A stretch of 12,901 nucleotides of DNA from an uncultured Clostridia bacterium (GCA_944386335.1 CALXAQ010000108.1:1-12901); one strand, 5' to 3'. Counted from the stretch's first letter, positions 1 through 5,631 are shown. Translations and numbers: made by a program. The notes: generated by a model from the sequence alone, not told the origin.

Positions 1-629
1 CATATAGTAAAGGCCAATTAGTAACAGGAACAATGGCAAATAATGGAGCAGTAAGCAAAACACTTAATGCAGGACAAAGCTATACCATACCAGCGGGATA
101 TCATAATGGAAGTGGAAAAGTAACAGCTAATAGTTTAGCAAGTCAAACACAAGCAACAGCAACAGCAAATAATTTGCCTAGTGGAGTAACAGCATGGGTG
201 AATGGAAATAAAATAACTGGAAATGGAACAGATGTAAATAATAGTTATAATAATGGATATAATGCAGGAAAAGCATCTGTACAGCTTACTAATGGAGGGG
301 TAGTATATTTTGGAGATGACATTTCTGATCCAGATTCTTCTAGTAATAAGGGAATATCTGAAAAGACAGTATCTGTTACACAAGGAAGATATGTCATAGT
401 ATGTGTAAATCTTAGATTTAAGAATTATCAATCTGCTTCTGTAACAATGTCATGTACATCTGGAATGAATGTAATTGCATATAGCACGAATGAGATTTAC
501 AATAAGTGGTATGGTACTTTTGGTCAAGCATATGTATTTTTTGGATATACAACAGCTAATAGTATTACATTAAAAAGTTCACAATCTTATAGATGGTCTG
601 GTTCTATAAATTATATTAATATACAATAA
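1..629 (+). CDS. C-terminal part of a repeat-containing surface or phage-tail-like protein (5'-partial)
   Basis: The reading frame is open from the left edge (first full codon at 3) to TAA at 627-629. The ATG at 33 has no ribosome binding site and lies inside a repeat, so the gene starts outside the window; about 208 codons are seen. The visible N-terminal part carries the motif 'GTMANNGAV' followed by 'SYTIPAGYHNGSGKV', and then a second, diverged unit ('AWVNGNKITGNG'). Such units recur, often in tandem, in phage tail or baseplate-associated and secreted proteins of Clostridia. The last 120 or so residues look beta-rich, with many Ser, Thr, Asn and Tyr and no transmembrane segment. Function cannot be assigned: tail fibre, surface adhesin or pilin-like protein are all possible. 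The gene ends about 40 bases before the shared terminator at 666-706. Confidence 0.6.
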   Translation, partial: YSKGQLVTGTMANNGAVSKTLNAGQSYTIPAGYHNGSGKVTANSLASQTQATATANNLPSGVTAWVNGNKITGNGTDVNNSYNNGYNAGKASVQLTNGGVVYFGDDISDPDSSSNKGISEKTVSVTQGRYVIVCVNLRFKNYQSASVTMSCTSGMNVIAYSTNEIYNKWYGTFGQAYVFFGYTTANSITLKSSQSYRWSGSINYINIQ

Positions 630-665
630 ACATAAATAGAAAAGGATAGATATAAATAGTTGAAG

Positions 666-706
666 AAAAAGTAGTAATATTTCACGAAGAAACATTACTA
701 CTTTTT
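666..706. terminator. Bidirectional intrinsic terminator between convergent genes
   Basis: A 13-bp perfect stem (666-678 with 694-706) is extended by an inner 4-bp stem (680-683 with 689-692) after one mismatch. The arms begin with AAAAA and end with TTTTT, so each strand presents a hairpin followed by a U-run. It serves the partial gene ending at 629 on the + strand and the flippase-like gene on the - strand. The stop codon of the latter lies in the hairpin loop. Confidence 0.85.
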
Positions 707-1779
707 ATAGTTTTAGCTTTTTTGCTAGGGATTAAAAATAATGCACCTACAATAATAGGAAGATAAAAAGTATAAATACGCCAAAATAAAATAGCCAAAT
801 TAATGGTTCCTGTTTTAAAGATGGATTGAAAGATAAGTAAAAAACCACCTTCTGCACCGAGTCCTGCACCAGGCGTAGGTGTGATAGTCATAATCATTAG
901 CAAAAATGCTTGTGCTGGAACAATTTGCCAATAAGTAATACCAGAATTGCCAAAAGCAAGATAAACCATATAAGTAATAGCATAGTAACACAGACTCTGT
1001 AAAGTAGCCCATATAAAAATTTGTAATATAACTTTTTTTTGTGTATAAATAAATTTAAATTGGTTACTAAAATGAATGATACTATTACTTACCTTTTCTT
1101 TTGTTTTATCGAATTCTTTTATTGCTTTAATTTTGGCTAAAAGTTTTATCCATGGTATAGTAATGATAATAATAAGTTTAGGATAAATTCCAACAATAAC
1201 AATAGCAATTACTAGAAAGATATTAGCAACAAAGCCTAAAATGGCAACCCATAAAAAGTCTTGAAATAAATTCATGAAAAATGGAAGTTCAAAGCAAACC
1301 ACTACTACAGTAAAAACTAATAAAGCTATTTGAGTAATAATAAACTTCATAGTCAAAATAGACATGGATTCACTTGCTCTTTTTCCTGTTTTTGTAAGAG
1401 CATATGCCTGCATAGGTTGACCACCAGAAGAAAAAGGTGTTACATTATTAAATAATTGCCCAATCATATTTACCTTAATAGAATTTGTAAATTTATGTGT
1501 AGGGTATAATTTTTTTAAAGGTACATGCAAACACATAGTATCACAAAACCAAAGTCCAAGTAAGGCAATAAGTCCAAAAGATACCCACTTATAGTCTACT
1601 TGTTGTAATACTAAAATAATGTTATCTAAACCATCTACAGCTAGCATGTAAATAAATAAGCCAATAAATATAATGGCAATTAAAATAAAATTAAAAATAG
1701 TTACTTTCTTACTAGTAGTTTTTATTTCTGGTTCTTCCTCATTAGGAAAATCAGTTTGATCATGAATGTTGTTATTCAT
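682..1779 (-). CDS. Flippase-like integral membrane protein, YbhN/LPG_synthase_TM family
   Basis: A 365-residue protein with a short acidic cytoplasmic N-terminus and several hydrophobic segments (about 27-48, 64-84, 142-163, 175-200, 250-275, 286-300, 325-350). Two signatures typical of the UPF0104/PF03706 family are intact: 'TPFSSGGQP' at 114-122 and 'TPTPGAGLGAEGG' at 300-312. Members include the transmembrane half of MprF, which flips lysyl-phosphatidylglycerol, and stand-alone proteins of unknown lipid substrate. No C-terminal aminoacyl-transferase domain is present, so this is not a full MprF, and lipid translocation is an inference from the family. The ATG at 1779 has a strong AAAGGAGG site 5-6 bases upstream. 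The gene has its own promoter and appears monocistronic, because the por operon ends in a terminator just upstream. Confidence 0.85.
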   Translation of the reverse strand: MNNNIHDQTDFPNEEEPEIKTTSKKVTIFNFILIAIIFIGLFIYMLAVDGLDNIILVLQQVDYKWVSFGLIALLGLWFCDTMCLHVPLKKLYPTHKFTNSIKVNMIGQLFNNVTPFSSGGQPMQAYALTKTGKRASESMSILTMKFIITQIALLVFTVVVVCFELPFFMNLFQDFLWVAILGFVANIFLVIAIVIVGIYPKLIIIITIPWIKLLAKIKAIKEFDKTKEKVSNSIIHFSNQFKFIYTQKKVILQIFIWATLQSLCYYAITYMVYLAFGNSGITYWQIVPAQAFLLMIMTITPTPGAGLGAEGGFLLIFQSIFKTGTINLAILFWRIYTFYLPIIVGALFLIPSKKAKTIKSSNVSS

Positions 1780-1805
1780 AAACTCCTCCTTTTATTATCT
1801 TATTA

Positions 1806-1834
1806 TTTATATAAAAAAAGTAAGCAAAAGTCAA
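1806..1834 (-). promoter_or_regulatory. Sigma-A promoter of the YbhN-family gene
   Basis: On the minus strand TTGACT (1829-1834) is separated by exactly 17 bases from TATAAA (1806-1811). It lies between the por terminator and the ribosome binding site of the flippase-like gene, giving a leader of about 20 nt. Confidence 0.75.
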
Positions 1835-1871
1835 TGAAAATAAGAAAATCTTCATATTCCTATACATAAAA

Positions 1872-1895
1872 AGATAGGTATTTATTTACCTATCT
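1872..1895 (-). terminator. Intrinsic terminator of the por operon
   Basis: A 9-bp stem (AGATAGGTA at 1872-1880 with TACCTATCT at 1887-1895) with a 6-nt loop is followed on the minus strand by five U residues. The porB stop codon (1882-1884) sits in the loop, so the hairpin forms immediately as translation ends. Confidence 0.8.
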
Positions 1896-2850
1896 CGTTA
1901 TTTTTATTTGTTATTTCTTCTAAATCTAGTAAAGCTTGCCATCTTTTATCTACTTCCTCTTGGAAAGCTTCTATCATCCACTCATTGCCAGGTTTAAACA
2001 TGTGTTTAAATCTTCTTTGTGGTTTCAAAAATTCTTCAATAGGAAGCTTTTTAGCAGGTTTATAAGTAATTTTATATTTACCGTCTACTACTTCATATAA
2101 AGGCCAATAGCAAGTATCTATTGCTAATTTGTTAATTTGCATTAACATATCTGTTGGATAACCCCATCCTCTAGGGCATGGAGCAAGTACATTTAAGAAA
2201 GTTGGTCCTTCTGTGTAAATGGCTTTTTCAGCTTTTTCATATAAATCCTTGAAGTTATTTACACCAATAGTTTGAGCCACATATGGCAAATGATGAGAAG
2301 CCATAATTTCTGTTAAATCTTTTCTAGATTGCATTTTTCCAGGAACAACATCACCTGCTGGAGATGTTGTAGTATCTGCAAAACGAGGTGTAGCAGAAGA
2401 ACGTTGGATACCCGTATTCATGTAAGCACCGTTATCATAGCATACATAAGTCATATCATGACCTCTTTCCATAGCACCAGATAAAGATTGAAGACCAATA
2501 TCATAAGTTCCACCATCTCCACCAAAAGCAATAAATTTCGTATGTTTATCTTCTGGTAATTTTCCTTGTCTTTTCATAGCTTTATAAGCAGCTTCCACGC
2601 CAGAGCAAGTAGCACCTGCACATTCAAAAGCTGTGTGAATATAAGAAGTAGTCCAAGAAGTATAAGGATAAATACAAGTAGATACTTCCATACATCCAGT
2701 AGCATTTGCAACTACTGCATGGTCCTCTTCTTTTAATGCTCTCATAATCATTCTAGCAACAGGAGGAGCACCACAACCTGCGCACATTCTATGTCCAGCA
2801 GTAAATCTTGCTGGTTTATTAGCAACAATTTCCTTTAAATTATAAGCCAT
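1882..2850 (-). CDS. porB: Pyruvate:ferredoxin oxidoreductase beta subunit (TPP and Fe-S binding)
   Basis: A 322-residue subunit that binds thiamine diphosphate and the proximal [4Fe-4S] cluster in oxidative decarboxylation of pyruvate to acetyl-CoA with reduction of ferredoxin. Visible marks are CxxC at 23-26 ('CAGC'), further candidate cluster cysteines at 53 and 225 ('APCPRGW'), and the TPP/Mg motif running from 'GDGG' at 111-114 to 'YDNGAYMNTG' at 138-147, all intact. Length is normal for PorB. The start ATG overlaps the porA stop as TAATG, and GGAGGTG lies 7 bases upstream, which suggests translational coupling. A 2-oxoisovalerate or other 2-oxoacid specificity cannot be excluded from sequence alone, but the gamma-delta-alpha-beta gene order and the sequence style fit pyruvate best. 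Confidence 0.9.
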   Translation of the reverse strand: MAYNLKEIVANKPARFTAGHRMCAGCGAPPVARMIMRALKEEDHAVVANATGCMEVSTCIYPYTSWTTSYIHTAFECAGATCSGVEAAYKAMKRQGKLPEDKHTKFIAFGGDGGTYDIGLQSLSGAMERGHDMTYVCYDNGAYMNTGIQRSSATPRFADTTTSPAGDVVPGKMQSRKDLTEIMASHHLPYVAQTIGVNNFKDLYEKAEKAIYTEGPTFLNVLAPCPRGWGYPTDMLMQINKLAIDTCYWPLYEVVDGKYKITYKPAKKLPIEEFLKPQRRFKHMFKPGNEWMIEAFQEEVDKRWQALLDLEEITNKNNEIGK

Positions 2851-4040
2851 TAGTTAGCACCTCCTTTTAATCCAAAATAACGATAAGGATTCTCTACTTT
2901 TCCAGTAGATGCAATTTCTTGTAAATCATGGTATACACCTTCAATTTCTTTTGTAGTAGTATCTCTACCACCAATACCATAAACATAATTTACAGTAGGA
3001 ACTTGTACACCATTGGTATATAAACCAGAAGTAACATCTGTAAATAAAGCTCCACCACAAGCATTTAGACTTTCTGCTTTATCTAAAACAGCAAGAGCTT
3101 TTACATGAGAAACAGCTTTTGCAATTTCTTCAGCAGGGAATGGTCTAAATACACGAAGTTTTAGAAGACCAACTTTTACGCCTTGCTCTCTTAAAGCATC
3201 TACTACTACTTTAGTTGTTCCAGCAGTGGAATTCATACAAATAATAGCAATTTCTGCATCCTCTAGCCTATATTCTTCAAAGAAACTATATTTTCTACCA
3301 GTCATTTTCTCAAAATCTTCAGCTACTTCTAAGATTACCTTTTTAGCAGCACGCATTGCATTTGCTTGTTGGTATTTATGTTCAAAAAGATAAGCTTGTA
3401 AATCCATTGGACCAACAGCAATTGGCTCTTTATCATTTAAAAGATAATGCTCTGGTTTGTATTCTCCTACAAAATTCTTTACTTTGTCATCCTCTATTAA
3501 TTCAATATTTTCAATAGAATGAGAAGTAATAAATCCATCTTGGCAAACACATAAAGGAAGTCTAACATCTTTATGTTCTGCAATACGATGGGCCATAATT
3601 AAATTATCGTAAGCTTCTTGGTTGTTTTCTGAAAACAACATAATCCATCCACTATCACGAATACCCATAGCATCAGAATGGTCATTGTGAATGTTTAGTG
3701 GACCAGAAATAGCACGGTTTACTAGAGGCATAACAATAGGAAGTCTTAAGGAAGAAGCAATATATACCATCTCCCACATTAAAGCAAGACCATTAGAAGA
3801 AGTAGCTGTCATGGCTCTTCCTCCAGCAGCTTCTGCACCAATGCAAGCACTCATTGCACTATGCTCACTTTCTACTGCTACAAACTCTGTATCTACTGTT
3901 CCATTGCTAACAAAAGTAGAAAAATATTGTGGAATTTCAGTAGAAGGTGTAATAGGAAAAGCAGCAACAACATCTGGATTAATTTGCTTCATAGCAATAG
4001 CAGATGCTTCATTACCACTTAAACGTTCTCTAATACTCAT
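2850..4040 (-). CDS. porA: Pyruvate:ferredoxin oxidoreductase alpha subunit
   Basis: A 396-residue subunit that completes the TPP active site. Conserved stretches are 'AFPITPSTEIPQ' (27-38), 'ESEHSAMS' (58-65), 'TSSNGLALMWE' (80-90) and 'HNDHSDAMGIRDSGW' (118-132). The C-terminal part contains 'LRVFRPFPAEEIAKA', typical of the transketolase-C-like domain. An ATG at 4047-4049 would add three residues, but it directly abuts the AGAAAGG ribosome binding site. The ATG at 4038-4040, about 9 bases from that site, gives the usual start just before 'RLSGNEA' and is preferred. It follows porD by about 20 bases and overlaps porB by one base. Confidence 0.9.
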   Translation of the reverse strand: MSIRERLSGNEASAIAMKQINPDVVAAFPITPSTEIPQYFSTFVSNGTVDTEFVAVESEHSAMSACIGAEAAGGRAMTATSSNGLALMWEMVYIASSLRLPIVMPLVNRAISGPLNIHNDHSDAMGIRDSGWIMLFSENNQEAYDNLIMAHRIAEHKDVRLPLCVCQDGFITSHSIENIELIEDDKVKNFVGEYKPEHYLLNDKEPIAVGPMDLQAYLFEHKYQQANAMRAAKKVILEVAEDFEKMTGRKYSFFEEYRLEDAEIAIICMNSTAGTTKVVVDALREQGVKVGLLKLRVFRPFPAEEIAKAVSHVKALAVLDKAESLNACGGALFTDVTSGLYTNGVQVPTVNYVYGIGGRDTTTKEIEGVYHDLQEIASTGKVENPYRYFGLKGGAN

Positions 4041-4060
4041 ATTTTTCATCCTTTCTATCT

Positions 4061-4357
4061 TTAAATTTCTTTCATTTCAATTGCACCGAATGGGCAAGTT
4101 TTTGCACAAACGCCACAACCTTTACAATAATCATAATTAAAATCCGTTCTTTTTTGATCTTTTCCTACTGGAATGGAATTATCTGGGCAAACTGGGAAAC
4201 AAAGCCCACATTGTTTACATTTTTCAGGAATAAAAACGGGTTTTACACTTCTCCAGTCACCTGTCTTAAAACAAACAGAATTACCAGCTTCGTAGATATC
4301 TCCACCTGGTGTCATTTCCTGCCATGGAGTATCTTTATTAATTTTTACGTCAGCCAT
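4061..4357 (-). CDS. porD: Pyruvate:ferredoxin oxidoreductase delta subunit (2x[4Fe-4S] ferredoxin)
   Basis: A 98-residue polyferredoxin subunit that carries electrons from the catalytic subunits to free ferredoxin. It has two complete CxxCxxCxxxCP motifs: Cys 47, 50, 53, 57 and Cys 78, 81, 84, 88. The N-terminal 'GNSVCFKTGDWRSVKPVF' region is typical of PorD as opposed to a free ferredoxin. A strong AAAGGAGG lies about 9 bases before the ATG. The gene follows porC by 15 bases in the same operon. Confidence 0.92.
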   Translation of the reverse strand: MADVKINKDTPWQEMTPGGDIYEAGNSVCFKTGDWRSVKPVFIPEKCKQCGLCFPVCPDNSIPVGKDQKRTDFNYDYCKGCGVCAKTCPFGAIEMKEI

Positions 4358-4372
4358 TTTCTATTTCCTCCT

Positions 4373-4957
4373 TTACATTTCTACTTCATGAACATCTTTT
4401 AAAGCCATTTCCAAAGCCTTCATGTTACCTTCAATTACTTCAGGTTTTTTTGCAAATTTGTGCTTAAAAGAACCTTGCATATCATTTATAAATTCTTCTT
4501 CTGTCATAATGCCAGAGACTTTAACAATAGCAGCAAGCATTGGTGTGTTTGGGAAATATTTGCCAAGAGCTTCCTCTGATATTTTTTTCGCATCTACTGT
4601 ATATACTTTTCCCTTGTAACCATGTAAAACAGATTTTAAATAAGCAGCATCTTTTGTAGTGTTAATAACAATGCTACCAGTTTCTTTTAGACCATCTGTT
4701 ACAGGAACAGACTCTAATAAAGAATCGTCTACAACAACTACATAATCTGGCTCATAAATATTACTGTGAATACGAATAGGAGAAGTGCTAATACGGTTGT
4801 ACGCAGTAATAGGAGCACCCATTCTCTCTGGACCATATTCTGGAAAACCTTGAATATATTTGCCAGTATTAAAAGCTGCATCAGCAAGAAGTAGAGAAGC
4901 AGTTTTTGCACCTTGTCCGCCTCTACCATGCCATCTAATTTCAATAATGTTATCCAT
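4373..4957 (-). CDS. porC: Pyruvate:ferredoxin oxidoreductase gamma subunit
   Basis: A 194-residue subunit, first gene of the operon. It opens with the family signature 'EIRWHGRGGQGAKTAS', followed by 'GFPEYGPERMGAPITAYNRIS', and corresponds to the domain thought to take part in coenzyme A binding. The reading frame extends to an ATG at 4964-4966, but that codon touches the AGAAAGGA ribosome binding site with no spacing. The ATG at 4955-4957, 9 bases further on, has correct spacing and gives the usual short N-terminus, so it is chosen. The leader is about 55 nt from the promoter at 5018-5046. Confidence 0.9.
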   Translation of the reverse strand: MDNIIEIRWHGRGGQGAKTASLLLADAAFNTGKYIQGFPEYGPERMGAPITAYNRISTSPIRIHSNIYEPDYVVVVDDSLLESVPVTDGLKETGSIVINTTKDAAYLKSVLHGYKGKVYTVDAKKISEEALGKYFPNTPMLAAIVKVSGIMTEEEFINDMQGSFKHKFAKKPEVIEGNMKALEMALKDVHEVEM

Positions 4958-5017
4958 CACATTCATTCCTTTCTCTTTGTATTTTCCTACTCTTTTCGAA
5001 ATATATTGCTAGTCTTA

Positions 5018-5046
5018 AGTATATGCTTTGAGACCAAAATTGTCAA
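5018..5046 (-). promoter_or_regulatory. Consensus sigma-A promoter of the por operon
   Basis: On the minus strand a perfect TTGACA (5041-5046) is 17 bases from TATACT (5018-5023). Start of transcription is expected near 5011. The -10 region and the bases after it (ATATACTTAAG) are repeated exactly at the promoter of the NlpC/P60 gene. A nested inverted repeat begins about 30 bases upstream. Confidence 0.85.
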
Positions 5047-5076
5047 GAGATTTTAGGCAACTACCGAATGGTCAGG

Positions 5077-5136
5077 TGTCCATTTAAGTCAGTCTTTTTT
5101 GAGACATGTCTCATTTAACCCTGACTTAAATGGACA
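5077..5136. repeat. Nested inverted repeat, possible small mobile-element remnant
   Basis: Two perfect 16-nt arms, TGTCCATTTAAGTCAG at 5077-5092 and its complement at 5121-5136, enclose 28 bases. These contain a second perfect palindrome, TGAGACATGTCTCA (5100-5113). Neither strand has a U-run after the outer stem, so it is not an intrinsic terminator. The pentamer GAATG flanks it symmetrically (5066-5070 and 5143-5147, each 6 bases from the arm), as a target duplication might. It could be a miniature inverted-repeat element, a REP-like hairpin, or an operator between the por and small-peptide promoters. Confidence 0.7.
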
Positions 5137-5178
5137 TTAGTTGAATGATGTCGAAAAATAACTGATTGTACATTAGTA

Positions 5179-5207
5179 TTGTTAAATCACATACAATATG
5201 ATATATT
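5179..5207 (+). promoter_or_regulatory. Promoter of the small hydrophobic peptide gene
   Basis: TTGTTA (5179-5184), a 17-base spacer and TATATT (5202-5207). Predicted start of transcription is near 5213, which coincides with the first base of the leader direct repeat. Confidence 0.65.
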
Positions 5208-5212
5208 AGTAA

Positions 5213-5257
5213 TGTTCCTTTTTATTACCTCCAGAAAGGAGCAGATATGAATACAAA
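5213..5257 (+). repeat. Leader direct repeat, copy A (5' end of the putative toxin mRNA)
   Basis: Copy A of an imperfect repeat of about 40 bases whose copy B is at 5385-5425. Identical blocks occur in the same order: TGTTCCTT, TATTA, CTC, GAGC and TATGAATACAAA. The last block (5246-5257) spans the start codon of the small peptide. Copy A has three extra bases before the start codon. Confidence 0.75.
5229..5241 (+). promoter_or_regulatory. Hairpin sequestering the Shine-Dalgarno of the small peptide
   Basis: CTCC (5229-5232) pairs with GGAG (5238-5241) around the 5-nt loop AGAAA, hiding the ribosome binding site that precedes the ATG at 5247. Copy B of the repeat has the same 4-bp stem and 5-nt loop (CTCT with AGAG, 5400-5412), with one C-G pair replaced by T-A. 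Self-sequestration of the SD is a known property of type I toxin mRNAs such as fst. Confidence 0.55.
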
Positions 5258-5330
5258 TGATTTGATTGTTTTCTTAGTAATATTAGTAATAGTATTAGTA
5301 TATGGAAATAATCATAAAGACCAACACTAA
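5247..5330 (+). CDS. 27-residue single-pass membrane peptide, candidate type I toxin
   Basis: A short gene with its own promoter, an AGAAAGGAG ribosome binding site 5 bases before the ATG, a stop at 5328-5330 and a terminator 17 bases later. The peptide starts MNTND, continues with an almost unbroken run of Leu, Ile and Val (residues 6-18) ending in Tyr-Gly, and finishes with the polar, charged tail NNHKDQH. This is the plan of Fst- and TxpA-like membrane toxins: one transmembrane segment plus a short charged tail. I see no clear sequence relationship to Fst, Ldr or TxpA. The predicted convergent antisense RNA, the shared terminator and the leader repeats support a toxin role, which is inferred. 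A plain small membrane protein under antisense control is the alternative. Confidence 0.65.
   Translation: MNTNDLIVFLVILVIVLVYGNNHKDQH
5318..5324 (+). promoter_or_regulatory. Putative antisense-RNA docking site at the end of the small peptide frame
   Basis: AGACCAA lies in the last sense codons of the peptide. It is the exact complement of the complete 7-nt loop (UUGGUCU) of the hairpin at 5428-5462 in the predicted antisense RNA. A kissing or loop-to-linear contact is inferred. Confidence 0.45.
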
Positions 5331-5347
5331 GTACAATAGTACATAGT

Positions 5348-5385
5348 AAAAGAGTAGGAAATGTTGTGGATTCCTACTCTTTTTT
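5348..5385. terminator. Two-sided intrinsic terminator shared by peptide mRNA and antisense RNA
   Basis: A 13-bp perfect stem (AAAAGAGTAGGAA at 5348-5360 with its complement at 5371-5383) with a 10-nt loop. The + strand ends in a run of six or more U residues, the - strand in four. It is strong for the small peptide mRNA and adequate for the convergent antisense RNA, so the two RNAs would be complementary over this hairpin. Confidence 0.85.
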
Positions 5386-5425
5386 GTTCCTTGTATTATC
5401 TCTTTAATAGAGCTATGAATACAAA
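5385..5425 (+). repeat. Leader direct repeat, copy B (template for the antisense RNA)
   Basis: Copy B of the leader repeat lies just beyond the shared terminator in the same orientation as copy A (5213-5257). Transcribed from the right, it yields RNA complementary to the toxin leader in blocks of 8, 5, 3, 4 and 12 bases. It has no usable ribosome binding site; its ATG would open only a 7-codon frame. Confidence 0.75.
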
Positions 5426-5427
5426 AT

Positions 5428-5462
5428 CAATATATTAATATAGACCAAATATTAATATATTG
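5428..5462 (-). repeat. 14-bp inverted repeat with 7-nt loop inside the antisense RNA
   Basis: CAATATATTAATAT (5428-5441) and its exact complement (5449-5462) enclose AGACCAA on the + strand. In the antisense RNA the loop reads UUGGUCU, which contains UUGG, a YUNR U-turn motif of the kind that speeds antisense RNA pairing. No U-run follows, so it is not a terminator. Confidence 0.7.
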
Positions 5463-5506
5463 TGAATACCAATAGCAATGAAAGTTACTTGTTATTCACT
5501 ACAGAT

Positions 5507-5535
5507 ATATTACTACATTTTTTTTGATATGTCAA
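5507..5535 (-). promoter_or_regulatory. Consensus sigma-A promoter for the antisense RNA
   Basis: On the minus strand a perfect TTGACA (5530-5535), exactly 17 bases, then TAATAT (5507-5512). No protein-coding gene lies downstream before the shared terminator, so it most plausibly drives the small antisense RNA. It diverges from the NlpC/P60 gene promoter 30 bases away. Confidence 0.75.
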
Positions 5536-5564
5536 ATATTATCCTGAAAAAGAAAGCAAAACGG

Positions 5565-5594
5565 TTGACTTTTTATCTTCTTTTAGTATATACT
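5565..5594 (+). promoter_or_regulatory. Promoter of the SH3/NlpC-P60 gene
   Basis: TTGACT (5565-5570) followed after 18 bases by TATACT (5589-5594); the overlapping TATATA at 5587-5592 would give a 16-base spacer. The sequence ATATACTTAAG (5588-5598) is identical to that at the por promoter. A start near 5601 supports the downstream ATG at 5632. Confidence 0.7.
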
Positions 5595-5631
5595 TAAGTC
5601 CGAAATGAAAGAAAAAAGGAGCAGATGGCAC

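Larger units (their letters stand above)
5346..5500 (-). ncRNA. Predicted antisense RNA antitoxin, convergent to the small peptide gene
   Basis: A transcript of about 155 nt is predicted from the consensus promoter at 5507-5535 (start near 5500) to the shared terminator (end near 5346). From 5' to 3' it would contain a 7-bp stem GUGAAUA/UAUUCAC (5499-5493 with 5468-5462) and a 14-bp hairpin with loop UUGGUCU (5462-5428; the two stems share base 5462 and cannot both be complete). Then come the complement of the leader repeat (5425-5385), including UUUGUAUUCAUA complementary to the toxin start codon, and finally the terminator hairpin, complementary to the mRNA 3' end. No ribosome binding site with an open frame is visible. 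The layout matches RNA II of par on plasmid pAD1, where antisense RNA pairs at the terminator and at direct repeats to block translation. Existence and function are predicted only. Confidence 0.6.

Noticed and set aside
3691..4140. Plus-strand open frame of 149 codons opposite porA and porD
   Set aside because: It is a shadow of well-conserved genes on the other strand, without a ribosome binding site or recognisable product.
5031..5037. A third AGACCAA, identical to the antisense loop target
   Set aside because: It lies in the spacer of the por promoter and is not in any predicted transcript on that strand; chance is the simplest explanation.
5179..5196. Possible Rex redox-repressor site (TTGTTAAATCACATACAA)
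   Set aside because: Only the outer TTGT/ACAA halves are symmetrical and the inner bases do not fit the Rex palindrome. It overlaps the small peptide -35 box, not the por promoter.
5414..5437. Seven-codon frame beginning at the ATG of leader-repeat copy B
   Set aside because: There is no Shine-Dalgarno and no hydrophobic segment; the block is better explained as the template for antisense pairing.
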